Part shown: positions 16,452 to 26,115 of the stretch, in pieces
How the letters are laid out: each line of letters opens with the position of its first letter
How positions within the stretch are numbered: position 1 is the stretch's first letter
Source of the DNA: an uncultured Gammaproteobacteria bacterium
Lineage (GTDB): Bacteria > Pseudomonadota > Gammaproteobacteria > Pseudomonadales > Pseudohongiellaceae
DNA length: 64,000 nt
Direction of reading: 5' to 3'
NCBI GenBank assembly: GCA_903837345.1
Contig: CAILUG010000062.1
Span: 1 to 64,000 of the forward strand
Notes under the pieces: generated by a model
Databases searched by the model: none
What the model saw: the letters and a program-made list of their open reading frames with translations, nothing else
What the model was told of the DNA's origin: nothing
Translations under genes and position numbers: made by a program

Positions 16452-19352
16452 ATGCAGACCACCACTGAATCAACCAGCGCTTCCCCGCGTCCAGCCGGCC
16501 GTACAAGCAGCGACACAACCGAAAATCTCAATATCACCGCTCCCGGCCAGCTGCGCGTCATCAAGCGCAACGGTGCTGTGGTGATCTACGACGCCACCAA
16601 GATCACCGTGGCCATCACCAAGGCCTTCCTGGCCGTGGAAGGCGGCAATGCAGCCGGCTCCACTCGCGTGCACGAAGTGGTGAACCAGCTGGTGGAAGAG
16701 ATCACCAACATCTTCAAGCGCCGCATGCCGTCGGGTGGCAGCATGCATATAGAAGACATCCAGGATCAGGTAGAACTGGCGCTGATGCGCTCTGGCGAGC
16801 ACAAGGTGGCCCGCTCCTACGTGATCTACCGCAACGAGCACGCCCGCCAGCGCGAAACCCAGCACCACAAGGACGAACGCAGCGACATCCTGGTGACGAT
16901 GGAAGACGGCACGGCCCGCCCGCTCGACACCGGCCGCCTGCGCACCGTCATCAACGAAGCCTGCGAAGGCCTGTTTGGCTGTGAAGGCAGCAAGATCTAT
17001 GACGACACCCTGAAAAACCTCTACAGCGGCGTCAACATCAACGACGTGCGCGTCTCCCTGGTGATGGTGGCGCGTACCATGGTGGAACAGGAACCCAACT
17101 ACAGCATCGTCGCCGCGCGCCTGTTGCTCGACACCTTGCGCAGTGAAGCGTTGCGTTTCCTCGGCGTGGCGCAGAGTGCCACCCAGAGCGAGATGCACTA
17201 CCGCTATGCCGCCACCTTGCGTCCCTACATCGAAAAAGGCGTGCAGCTGGAACTGCTGTCACCGGAACTGTTGAAGTTCGACCTCTCCCGCCTCGGCGAA
17301 GCGCTGAAAGCCGACCGCGACGACCAGTTCACCTACCTCGGCCTGCAGACCCTGTATGACCGCTACTTTATCCACAGCGAAGGCATCCGCATCGAACTGC
17401 CGCAGATCTTCTTCATGCGGGTGGCGATGGGCCTGGCCATCAACGAAGCCAACAAGGAAGAGCGCGCCATCGAGTTCTACAACCTTTTGTCGAGCTTCGA
17501 CTACATGGTGAGCACACCGCAGCTGTTCAACTCCGGCACCATGCGTCCGCAGTTGTCCTCGTGCTTCCTGACCACCGTGCCGGACGACCTCAGCGGCATC
17601 TACCACGCCATCCACGACAACGCCATGCTGTCGAAATTCGCCGGCGGCCTCGGCAACGACTGGACCCCGGTGCGCGCGCTCGGCGCCTACATCAAGGGCA
17701 CCAACGGCAAATCACAGGGCGTGGTGCCATTCCTGAAAGTGGTGAACGACACCGCGGTGGCGGTGAACCAGGGCGGCAAACGCAAAGGCGCCGTGTGTTC
17801 CTATCTGGAAACCTGGCATCTCGACATCGAAGAATTCCTCGAACTGCGCAAAAACACCGGCGACGACCGTCGCCGTGCGCACGACATGAACACTGCCAAC
17901 TGGATTCCCGACCTGTTCATGAAGCGCGTATTCAGCGACGCCAAGTGGACCCTGTTCTCGCCCAACGAAGTAAAAGACCTGCACGAGCTGCACGGCAAGG
18001 CCTTCGAAGAGCGTTATGAGCAATACGAACAGATGGCCGCCGAAGGCAAGATCTACGTGCACAAGGTGGTGCAAGCCAAGGACCTCTGGCGCAAGATGCT
18101 GTCGATGCTGTTTGAAACCGGCCATCCGTGGATGACCTTCAAGGACGCCTGCAACATCCGCTCGCCGCAGCAGCATGTGGGCACCGTGCATTCGTCCAAC
18201 CTGTGCACCGAGATCACGCTCAACACCAGCAAGGATGAAATTGCAGTGTGCAACCTCGGCTCCATCAACCTGGTGAATCATGTCAGCGAGAAAGGCCTCG
18301 ACCGCGAGAAGCTGAAAAAGACCATCACCACTGCCGTGCGCATGCTCGACAACGTGATCGACATCAACTACTACTCGGTGCCGCAGGCCAAGACCTCCAA
18401 CATGCGTCACCGTCCGGTCGGCCTCGGCATCATGGGCTTCCAGGATGCGCTGTATGTGCAGAAGATTGCCTATTCCTCGGATGCAGCGGTGATTTTTGCC
18501 GACCGCTCGATGGAAGTGGTCAGCTATTACGCGATCGAAGCCTCCACGCTGCTGGCGGAAGAACGCGGCACCTACGAAACCTACAAGGGCTCGCTGTGGG
18601 ACCAGGGCCTTATGCCGCTGGATTCACTGGAAATGCTGCGTCAGCAACGCGGAGCTGAGTTCCTGCAAGTGGATACCAGCAGCACGCTCGACTGGGCCGG
18701 CCTGCGCCAGCGCGTGCAGCAGCGCGGCATGCGCAACTCCAACGTGATGGCGATTGCGCCAACGGCTACGATTGCCAACATCACCGGCGTGTCGCAGTCG
18801 ATCGAGCCCACTTACCAGAACCTGTATGTGAAATCGAACCTCAGCGGTGAATTCACCGTGGTGAACCCCTACCTGATCCGCGACCTGAAAGCGCTGGGCC
18901 TGTGGGACAGCGTGATGCTGAACGATCTCAAATACTACGAAGGCAGCGTGCAGAAAATCGACCGCATCCCGGAAGCGCTGAAAGTGCTGTATGCCACCTC
19001 GTTTGAAATCAGCCCGCAGTGGCTGGTGGAAGCGGCCAGCCGCCGCCAGAAATGGATTGACCAGGCGCAGTCACTCAACCTTTACATAGCCGATGCCAAT
19101 GGCAAGAAGCTGGACGTGACTTACCGCATGGCGTGGCTGCGCGGTTTGAAAACCACCTATTACCTGCGCGCACTCAGCGCCACCAGCACCGAGAAATCGA
19201 CGGTGAGCGGCGGCCAGCTGAACGCAGTAAAAGCGCAACCAGCACCGGTGCTGCAAGCCAAGGCCCCGATTGCCGATGGCCTTGATGGCCAGGCGGCCGA
19301 TGTGCCGAAAGCCTGCTCGATCGACAACCCTGACTGTGAAGCCTGTCAATAA
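16452..19352 (+). CDS. nrdA: Ribonucleoside-diphosphate reductase class Ia, alpha subunit
   Basis: About 966 aa. Reduces ribonucleoside diphosphates to deoxyribonucleotides with NrdB. Two ATP-cone regulatory domains lie at the N-terminus (one opens 'VIKRNGAVVIYDATKIT', the second follows 'VTMEDGTARPLD'), as in Pseudomonas NrdA. Active-site signatures are the first redox Cys in 'RPQLSSCFL', the Cys/Glu pair in 'NLCTEITL' and 'PTATIANITG'. The C-terminal Cys pair that passes electrons on is in 'DNPDCEACQ'. ATG at 16452 (AGGA 9 nt upstream) is preferred to the GTG at 16428. Confidence 0.96.
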   Translation: MQTTTESTSASPRPAGRTSSDTTENLNITAPGQLRVIKRNGAVVIYDATKITVAITKAFLAVEGGNAAGSTRVHEVVNQLVEEITNIFKRRMPSGGSMHIEDIQDQVELALMRSGEHKVARSYVIYRNEHARQRETQHHKDERSDILVTMEDGTARPLDTGRLRTVINEACEGLFGCEGSKIYDDTLKNLYSGVNINDVRVSLVMVARTMVEQEPNYSIVAARLLLDTLRSEALRFLGVAQSATQSEMHYRYAATLRPYIEKGVQLELLSPELLKFDLSRLGEALKADRDDQFTYLGLQTLYDRYFIHSEGIRIELPQIFFMRVAMGLAINEANKEERAIEFYNLLSSFDYMVSTPQLFNSGTMRPQLSSCFLTTVPDDLSGIYHAIHDNAMLSKFAGGLGNDWTPVRALGAYIKGTNGKSQGVVPFLKVVNDTAVAVNQGGKRKGAVCSYLETWHLDIEEFLELRKNTGDDRRRAHDMNTANWIPDLFMKRVFSDAKWTLFSPNEVKDLHELHGKAFEERYEQYEQMAAEGKIYVHKVVQAKDLWRKMLSMLFETGHPWMTFKDACNIRSPQQHVGTVHSSNLCTEITLNTSKDEIAVCNLGSINLVNHVSEKGLDREKLKKTITTAVRMLDNVIDINYYSVPQAKTSNMRHRPVGLGIMGFQDALYVQKIAYSSDAAVIFADRSMEVVSYYAIEASTLLAEERGTYETYKGSLWDQGLMPLDSLEMLRQQRGAEFLQVDTSSTLDWAGLRQRVQQRGMRNSNVMAIAPTATIANITGVSQSIEPTYQNLYVKSNLSGEFTVVNPYLIRDLKALGLWDSVMLNDLKYYEGSVQKIDRIPEALKVLYATSFEISPQWLVEAASRRQKWIDQAQSLNLYIADANGKKLDVTYRMAWLRGLKTTYYLRALSATSTEKSTVSGGQLNAVKAQPAPVLQAKAPIADGLDGQAADVPKACSIDNPDCEACQ

Positions 19353-19407
19353 CCCGCAGCGAATAACCAGAAGTGTTTAACCGCAATAAAAGGATGAGGA
19401 AGACCCA

Positions 19408-20736
<1,329 letters not shown>

Positions 20737-20745
20737 TTGCTCAAC

Positions 20746-20786
20746 GGGGTCAGACCGAGCCGGCACAGCCGGTGAGCTCTGACCCC
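20746..20786. repeat. REP-like palindrome (GGGGTCAGA family), copy 1
   Basis: GGGGTCAGA and TCTGACCCC form a 9-bp outer stem around an inner CCGGC/GCCGG stem, 9 bp after the nrdB stop codon. A related palindrome with the same GTCAGA ends lies at 40617-40650. Such elements are usually spread by REP-associated tyrosine transposases, but no such transposase is in the window. It may also end nrdAB transcription. Confidence 0.7.
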
Positions 20787-20812
20787 TTCACCAAACCATT
20801 GAGGACACGAGC

Positions 20813-21115
20813 ATGACCGACCGCAACGAAGCCGGCAAAGAAGCCAGCGAAAACGCCGAACAAACCCTGATGACGCTCGACCAGCTGAGCCAGACGCTGG
20901 AAGTGATGAGCGCCGTGGTCGACCGCCTCAAATCCCACCTCAACCGCCAGCTGTCGCTGACGCAGGAACTGTTCAACGACGAGGAGAAAGTCCGCAAGGC
21001 GGAGGCAGAACAGCGCGCGGAGTCAGCGCGCAAACTGCAGCAGGAGTCGTTTGTGGTGGAGATTACGCAGAAGGAGCTGGAATCGAGTAATAAGGGGAAA
21101 AAAGTTGTGCATTAA
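20813..21115 (+). CDS. Small charged coiled-coil protein of unknown function
   Basis: 100 aa, no signal peptide and no Cys. Most of it is predicted helix with heptad-like spacing (about 20-95: 'LDQLSQTLEVMSAVVDRLK', then an EEKVRKAEAEQ stretch). A GAGGA site lies 8 nt before the ATG. It lies 26 bp after the REP-like palindrome and is downstream of nrdB on the same strand. I do not recognise the family; a structural or nucleoid-associated role is possible but unsupported. Confidence 0.6.
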   Translation: MTDRNEAGKEASENAEQTLMTLDQLSQTLEVMSAVVDRLKSHLNRQLSLTQELFNDEEKVRKAEAEQRAESARKLQQESFVVEITQKELESSNKGKKVVH

Positions 21116-21241
21116 TTGGGTATCCCCTCAAAGTACAGCTGCAAAAATATAAATAATCGATACCAAATAATTGCATCCGGACGGGTCTGAAGTGACTTTT
21201 CCCCGGCAAATCGCACCAGTCGATCCCCGGCCACATACCCC

Positions 21242-21271
21242 TTGTTTTCCAGTCATGAGTATCTATATAAA
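21242..21271 (+). promoter_or_regulatory. Possible promoter of the DUF1993 gene
   Basis: TTGTTT at 21242 and TATAAA at 21266 are spaced 18 bp apart. Transcription would start near 21278, inside the left arm of the perfect hairpin at 21274-21300. The -35 match is poor. Confidence 0.35.
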
Positions 21272-21273
21272 GC

Positions 21274-21300
21274 AGGCCTTGCTCTTTGCGAGCAAGGCCT
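21274..21300 (+). other. Perfect 11-bp hairpin in the leader of the DUF1993 gene
   Basis: AGGCCTTGCTC and GAGCAAGGCCT pair exactly around a 5-nt loop (TTTGC). No T run follows, and the DUF1993 start codon is 28 bp downstream. It could protect the 5' end of the mRNA or be a protein-binding operator. Confidence 0.6.
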
Positions 21301-21328
21301 CCCTTCAATCCTCTTTGGTAATCCCCCC

Positions 21329-21832
21329 ATGAGTGCTCAAGCAATCGTTCAATTCCGGAAAATGCTGGAAAACCTAGACAACTGCCTGGCCAAGGCCGAA
21401 AGCCATGCCACCGCCAAAAAATTCGACGTCAATGTATTGGCCAATTACCGGCTTGCTCCCGACATGTTCCCGCTGGTGAAGCAGATCCAGTCCTGCTGTG
21501 ACACCGCCAAATTTGCTGCGGCCTATTTGTCGAAGCAGACGCCGCCCAAGCATGAAGACAACGAACTTACGTTTGCAGATTTGCACGCCCGCATCCAGAA
21601 AGTAGTCAGCTACCTGGGCGGCTTCAAGGCCGGGGATTTTGCCGGCTACGCCACCGTTAAAGTGTCGCCAGGCTGGGCGCAAGGCAAATGGCTGACAGGT
21701 GAGGAGTATCTGGAAGAAGTCGCGATCCCCAATTTCTATTTCCACGTGATGGCCAGCTACGCCATCCTGCGTCATGCCGGCGTCGATGTGGGCAAGATGG
21801 ATTATATGGGTGCCGTCAATCTGAAAGACTAG
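21329..21832 (+). CDS. DUF1993 family protein
   Basis: A 167-aa protein of the DUF1993 (DinB-like helical bundle) family. Typical features are 'FRKMLENLDNCLAKAESHA', 'APDMFPLVKQIQ', and the C-terminal 'IPNFYFHVMASYAILRHAGV'. No signal peptide. The ATG at 21329 gives the normal family N-terminus; the longer frame would read through the leader hairpin. Function is unknown in the family. It stands alone on the plus strand. Confidence 0.85.
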   Translation: MSAQAIVQFRKMLENLDNCLAKAESHATAKKFDVNVLANYRLAPDMFPLVKQIQSCCDTAKFAAAYLSKQTPPKHEDNELTFADLHARIQKVVSYLGGFKAGDFAGYATVKVSPGWAQGKWLTGEEYLEEVAIPNFYFHVMASYAILRHAGVDVGKMDYMGAVNLKD

Positions 21833-21870
21833 CCCGCGCGCAGGGGCACGCAACTGCATGTCCCTGCTAC

Positions 21871-22101
21871 TTAAGCCGCATCCCGTCGCCGCACAGCCAG
21901 CATATCCTGCGGATCCAACGGGCTGAACTGGCCTGGACTTAAGGTAAGCAATGCTTTGGTGAAACCGCCCGCAGTGACAAACTCAACTTCCACTGCCTCA
22001 TTCTGATAAAGCTCCACAACAGCGCCGATATCGCCACGCTTGAGACCATAGGACGGGATGTCAGCTTCGAGCATGACAACGTCCAGTAATTTTATAGTCA
22101 T
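21871..22101 (-). CDS. DUF4926 domain protein, possible antitoxin or immunity partner
   Basis: A 76-aa protein resembling the DUF4926 fold ('LLDVVMLEADIPSYGLKRGD', 'GAVVELY', 'VEVEFVTAGG'), a small beta-rich domain of unknown function. The start at 22101 is preferred over the upstream in-frame start at 22161, which would overlap the preceding gene deeply. It begins 4 bp after the stop of the DUF6883-like gene, so the two form a bicistronic pair of the kind seen in toxin-antitoxin or toxin-immunity modules. That role is inference from gene layout only. Confidence 0.7.
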   Translation of the reverse strand: MTIKLLDVVMLEADIPSYGLKRGDIGAVVELYQNEAVEVEFVTAGGFTKALLTLSPGQFSPLDPQDMLAVRRRDAA

Positions 22102-22105
22102 CTGT

Positions 22106-22438
22106 TTAGCCCTCCGGGTAAGCCGTAACGAACCGTAATACATGTTGTTCGGGTGCCGCAATCCACACGGTCAATATTCTAGCCGATTTGCCATTAGGTC
22201 CGACAATCCAGCCACTGACTGTATATTTGGCGCCGTGCGGTGACCTGCCGGCATGCGCCAGGCTTCCTTTCAGCAAGTCGCGGATGTCTCGTTCCAGGGT
22301 TTTCCATACCAGCTGATGGTAACCAAGTGCCAGAAAGAACTCCGCTTTGTATTGGCCAACATGATGAGTAGGCGACAACAGGTAATCCAGAATTTTCTGC
22401 CGCTCAATTACAACGCCCCTGAACTCCCGAATATCCAT
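22106..22438 (-). CDS. DUF6883-like protein paired with DUF4926
   Basis: A 110-aa protein with the pattern 'KILDYLLSPTHHVGQYKAEFFLALG', then a short helical part and a beta C-terminus ending 'ILTVWIAAPEQHVLRFVTAYP'. This looks like the DUF6883 family often found beside DUF4926. The ATG at 22438 has AGGAG 6 nt upstream. It is the first gene of the pair, and a toxin-like role is possible but not shown. Family assignment is from memory of the pattern. Confidence 0.6.
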   Translation of the reverse strand: MDIREFRGVVIERQKILDYLLSPTHHVGQYKAEFFLALGYHQLVWKTLERDIRDLLKGSLAHAGRSPHGAKYTVSGWIVGPNGKSARILTVWIAAPEQHVLRFVTAYPEG

Positions 22439-22573
22439 TTCGGTCTCCTGCTGTTCCTTTACCTGCACTGTAGGACAGCTTTTGATAATCTGCAGGGAAA
22501 TTGCAGACCGACTGGGAGTTGGCCCAAAATGGGCAGGCTCTTAACTGGATATCTCCGCTGGAGTAAAACCGCC

Positions 22574-22837
22574 ATGTGGGACTGCAACCGTGTGACCAGA
22601 CTTGAATACAGGTCGGGCTATTCATACTTCGTGGGTTTCGACGATGGCCTGAGTGCCGTGCTGGATTTTGCCGAATACCCGAATTACGGCGGTGTCTTTG
22701 CCCCACTTAGAAGTCTGGAATTTTTCCGTCAAGCCCATATCGAAGGCGGCTCCATCGCCTGGCCTAATGGCGCCGATATTGCTCCTGAAACTCTCTACAT
22801 GAAGTGTGAACAGGCAGCGCTATCGCCTGCGAGTTAG
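22574..22837 (+). CDS. DUF2442 domain protein
   Basis: An 87-aa protein with the DUF2442 layout: an N-terminal strand ('VTRLEYRSGYSYFVGFDDG'), 'GVFAPLRSLEFF', and the C-terminal 'SIAWPNGADIAPETLY'. DUF2442 proteins are often antitoxin-like partners of DUF4160, which is not present here. The start is set by the domain boundary, and no clear ribosome site is present. It is divergent from the DUF6883/DUF4926 pair. Confidence 0.8.
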   Translation: MWDCNRVTRLEYRSGYSYFVGFDDGLSAVLDFAEYPNYGGVFAPLRSLEFFRQAHIEGGSIAWPNGADIAPETLYMKCEQAALSPAS

Positions 22838-22987
22838 CGGTACATATCCTTCTAACGCTACGTCTCCAATCAGCCAGATAAACTGGCAAGTTCCCCTATC
22901 TCTTCTAGACTGAATGCATCCCGAAATGGACTTTGGTTTTGCCAATCCTTGCATTGCGCAAATGTCCCAGATATGGAACACTAGAAA

Positions 22988-23320
22988 ATGAAGGTTGTAC
23001 TCTTCCATCCCAAAGCACTCGAGGAGTTTCGCGAGCTGCCCAAACCAGTCCGCAGTGCCTTTGGAGAATTGTTACGGATATTGCAGGAAGGCATTGCACT
23101 AGGCATGCCGGCGTCGCGGCCAATGCCGAGTGTGGCGCAAGGTGTTGATGAGCTAAGGGTTAAAGATGCGTCAGGACACTATCGGGCGTTTTATTTGAAG
23201 AAATCCAGTGCCGGCATATTGGTACTGCGCGCCTTCCACAAGAAAACGCCGGAAACGCCGCCATCGGAAATCAGATTGGCCCGTAAGCGATTGCAGGAGT
23301 TGATTGATGAAAATCCGTAA
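22988..23320 (+). CDS. HigB/RelE-superfamily toxin (phage Gp49-like)
   Basis: A 110-aa protein of the Gp49/HigB mRNA-interferase family: 'HPKALEEFRELPKPVRSAF', 'GVDELRVKDASGHYRAFYL', 'LVLRAFHKKT', 'EIRLARKR'. Such toxins cut mRNA on the ribosome. It overlaps the following HTH antitoxin gene by 14 bp, in the toxin-first order typical of higBA. Key basic residues in 'RAFHKK' are kept, so it looks intact. Confidence 0.88.
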   Translation: MKVVLFHPKALEEFRELPKPVRSAFGELLRILQEGIALGMPASRPMPSVAQGVDELRVKDASGHYRAFYLKKSSAGILVLRAFHKKTPETPPSEIRLARKRLQELIDENP

Positions 23321-23621
23321 GGCACGTCAAGTTCGGCCAATGAAAGCACGCACAGGTCACGAGCTTGGCCGCTTGTTGGAACTTTCCGGCGAAGACTCGG
23401 CAGCCATCGAATTGCGCGTCGCTCTGCTGAAGAAAATCATCAGCGAAATAGGCAAGCAGGAATTGACGCATGCACAAGCCGCTAAGCGTACCGGCACCTC
23501 GCGTTCACGCATGACATCAATCCTGAACGGTGCCATCCAGGATGTGTCCACGGATTTGTTGTTGCGCGTATTAACTGCACTGGGGATTCGAGCGCGCATT
23601 TCATTTGCGAAAGCTGCATAA
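23307..23621 (+). CDS. HigA-like XRE family antitoxin
   Basis: A 104-aa protein with a basic N-terminus and a helix-turn-helix ('LTHAQAAKRTGTSRSRMTSI') followed by 'DLLLRVLTALGI', as in XRE/HigA antitoxins of the Gp49 systems. It would neutralise the toxin and repress the operon. The start overlaps the toxin gene; AGGAG lies 3 nt before ATG 23307, and an alternative ATG is at 23340. The pair closes the accessory patch of small genes. Confidence 0.88.
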   Translation: MKIRKARQVRPMKARTGHELGRLLELSGEDSAAIELRVALLKKIISEIGKQELTHAQAAKRTGTSRSRMTSILNGAIQDVSTDLLLRVLTALGIRARISFAKAA

Positions 23622-23653
23622 CATCTACTTGCAGCTCTCTCATCGCTAGTGGC

Positions 23654-24499
23654 TCACGGCCCTTTGGATTTTCGGAAGAACGACTGACCCAGATCATCCT
23701 TCAGTTCTTCCAGATACTTGTTGTTCTCCTGGCACACGTAATCCTGCAGTTCCTGCCCTTCCACCCAGGCAATGTCCCATTCGGCTGTCCAGGGTTGGTC
23801 ATAGGCACCGGGATCATCAATCGTGACCTTGTAATTCAGCTTTTCCTTGTAGGGTCGGGAAAAGTATTCCACCGTGTGCAGCTGGTCGGTGTGCATGTAG
23901 CCGCTGTAATCCAGCCAGGTTTTTTCGTTGTAGCCCACCGTATCCACTACCAGCGTGTCGTGATCCCAGTGGCCCACCGAGTCGCCAAAATAGGTGGGGT
24001 TCACTTCGGCCGGATGCTTGCGGCCGTCCATATGGATCTCGCGCCAGACGTGACCACCGCCTTCGAACACCAGCAGAATGCGGTTACCGTCCTGGACGAT
24101 TTGGGCCGGATACGGCGTGGCCATGGAGCGCGGGCCGCCCGGTGGCAGGCACAGGCCTTCGGGATCGTATTTGGAGCCGGTGGTGTGGTGATAAGCCCAC
24201 ATGGCATTGACCCAGCTTTTGGCAGGCGCCGGGCCGGGTTTGCTTTGGGCATTGGCGAAATTGCTCACCCAGGGCAGGTTCCACACGCCGGTGCCACCCA
24301 GCGCCGGCTCGCCGCTACTGAGCCGCGGTGTCGGCGTGTGCGGGCCCTTATCCTTGAACAGGTATTCGTTGGTTGCGGTGTATTTGGTGGTATCGGTGGT
24401 GAAATAGATGGCCCCTGCCTCACTGGCCTGGCCGTGCGCCAACATGCTGACCGACATCGCAGTGGCCAGCGTCACCAGCTGCATTGGATTTGTGTTCAT
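23654..24499 (-). CDS. Secreted protein of an uncharacterised family ('HW..DTLVVDT' type), member A
   Basis: A 281-aa exported protein (signal peptide cleaved near AHG-QA). The C-terminal half carries 'FGDSVGHWDHDTLVVDTVGY', then 'DDPGAYDQPWTAEW', a pattern common to a family of exported proteins of unknown function in proteobacteria and acidobacteria. Two more members are at 30882-31748 and 31748-32464. An HxxE/D-rich segment ('GGHVWREIHMDGRKHP') could bind metal. The ATG at 24499 has GGGAG 6 nt upstream. Divergent from the next gene, with which it may share a control region. Confidence 0.75.
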   Translation of the reverse strand: MNTNPMQLVTLATAMSVSMLAHGQASEAGAIYFTTDTTKYTATNEYLFKDKGPHTPTPRLSSGEPALGGTGVWNLPWVSNFANAQSKPGPAPAKSWVNAMWAYHHTTGSKYDPEGLCLPPGGPRSMATPYPAQIVQDGNRILLVFEGGGHVWREIHMDGRKHPAEVNPTYFGDSVGHWDHDTLVVDTVGYNEKTWLDYSGYMHTDQLHTVEYFSRPYKEKLNYKVTIDDPGAYDQPWTAEWDIAWVEGQELQDYVCQENNKYLEELKDDLGQSFFRKSKGP

Positions 24500-24655
24500 C
24501 AGGACTCCCCCCGTTTTAGTTCTGGGATCGAGTATAGCGCCACATTCGTGATCAATTGGGGAAGTATTCCAATTTCCCCTGGTTGTGTTGCCCCCGCCGA
24601 AACAGGCTAGTATTGGCCCGCTGCACCATAACAAATTCAATGAGGGGACTTTGCC

Positions 24656-26023
24656 ATGAAAGCGTGCGCTACAACGCTACTGAAATTTCCGCTGGTTCTG
24701 TTGCTGCTGGGCTTGAGCGCAGCAACACTGGCACAACCACCACAGGGTTTCGGCGGTCCGCCCGGCGCGGCCGCCGAGCCAGTGCGGGATCCGGTAGTCG
24801 CCGCCATCCCCACCATCAAGCCCATCACCGGCCCGGGCAAGGTCTACGACTCCTCGGCGGCGTTATGGCCAGGCCTGGGCGTGGATCACTACGATTACGT
24901 CATCAACGAATACCAGATCTCCGGCTCGGCCGCCGGCGCGCCCTATGAAACGCGGCTGGTGATCCGCCGGCCGAAGAACGACAAAAAATTCAGCGGTCTC
25001 GTGGTGGCCGAAGCCATGCATCCGGCCGGCGCTGCGCATGCGTTTGAATACAACTCGCTGTACCTTATGGACTCAGGCCATATCGCGGTGGAGATCGATA
25101 CCCAGGGTGCTGACCTGATCGCGCAATACAGCCCCGAGCGCTATGGCTTCATCAAGGTGGCCAACAACCAGACCAGCGAAATCCTGGCGCAGGCCGGGGC
25201 GCTGATCAAAAGCCCGCAAAGCCCGATCGCCAACATGGGCCTGCGCAAAATGGTGCTGTGGGGCACCTCGGCCAGCTCCGGCATCCTGGTGGCTTACCTG
25301 CCTTCGCACAAAGTGTTCAGGCTGGCCAACATGGGCAATATCTATGACGGCTTCATGCCCACGATGAATGGCTCCACCATCAAGACCGTGGATGTGCCGA
25401 TGATCCAGGTGCCAACGCAGCGCGAATTCCAAAGCGTAGCCACCGCAGCGCAGGACAGTGACGAGCCAGGCAAGCAAATGCGCGTGTACGAGTTCCCCGG
25501 CATGGCGCACCTCGATACCCGCAACACCTCCAAGCGCTTCACGCAGGAAGACTGCATTCACCCGCTGTCCGGTTTTCCGATCGATGCCTATACCTCGGTG
25601 GCGCTGTATCACCTGCTGCGATGGGTGGACAAGGGCATCTCGCCGCCCCATGCCCCGCGCGCAATCATGGACATGTTCACCGACAACGACGGCTCGCTGA
25701 TGCAGCTCGATGAATACGGCAATGCGATGGGCGGCATCCGCAATACCTATGTCGACCTGCCGACGATGAAATACACGATGATCAACGAGCCCAATCCCAA
25801 CAGCACCGGCCCCGGTCTGGGCCGGATGCAAACGCCGCTGTTGTGCTCGCTGTCCGGCTGGCAGACGCCGATTCCCCAGGCCACGTTGCGCAAAATGTAC
25901 GAAAGCCCGGCCAAGTATGTGCGCATGGTGGAAGCGCGCCTGAATGAACTGGAAAAGCAGGGTTGGTCACTGCCGGTTTATCATGAAATCATCATGCGGG
26001 ATGCCAGGGCTGTCAGTTTCTGA
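24656..26023 (+). CDS. Secreted alpha/beta hydrolase-domain protein
   Basis: A 455-aa protein with a signal peptide (cleavage near TLA-QP) and a long alpha/beta hydrolase core. 'LWGTSASSGIL' looks like the nucleophile elbow (Ser in GTSAS), and 'EFPGMAHLDTRN' resembles the catalytic His loop. It matches the large 'alpha/beta hydrolase domain' family of exported proteins, whose substrates are unknown. It starts 157 bp from the divergent family-A gene and ends before a strong shared hairpin. Confidence 0.75.
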   Translation: MKACATTLLKFPLVLLLLGLSAATLAQPPQGFGGPPGAAAEPVRDPVVAAIPTIKPITGPGKVYDSSAALWPGLGVDHYDYVINEYQISGSAAGAPYETRLVIRRPKNDKKFSGLVVAEAMHPAGAAHAFEYNSLYLMDSGHIAVEIDTQGADLIAQYSPERYGFIKVANNQTSEILAQAGALIKSPQSPIANMGLRKMVLWGTSASSGILVAYLPSHKVFRLANMGNIYDGFMPTMNGSTIKTVDVPMIQVPTQREFQSVATAAQDSDEPGKQMRVYEFPGMAHLDTRNTSKRFTQEDCIHPLSGFPIDAYTSVALYHLLRWVDKGISPPHAPRAIMDMFTDNDGSLMQLDEYGNAMGGIRNTYVDLPTMKYTMINEPNPNSTGPGLGRMQTPLLCSLSGWQTPIPQATLRKMYESPAKYVRMVEARLNELEKQGWSLPVYHEIIMRDARAVSF

Positions 26024-26033
26024 TTGTGTTCAC

Positions 26034-26069
26034 CCGGTGCAATGGCGGAGGTTGTCGCCATTGCGCCGG
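26034..26069. terminator. Bidirectional hairpin between convergent genes
   Basis: CCGGTGCAATGGCG pairs with CGCCATTGCGCCGG (one T-G position) around an 8-nt loop. It lies 11 bp after the hydrolase stop and 47 bp from the stop of the ceramidase-like gene on the other strand. There is no T run, but position and strength suggest transcription end or mRNA 3' protection for both genes. Confidence 0.6.
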
Positions 26070-26115
26070 ATGATCAGGGACGTTCCCCGGTTTTCTTGAA
26101 GATTCGCAGCGAGGC

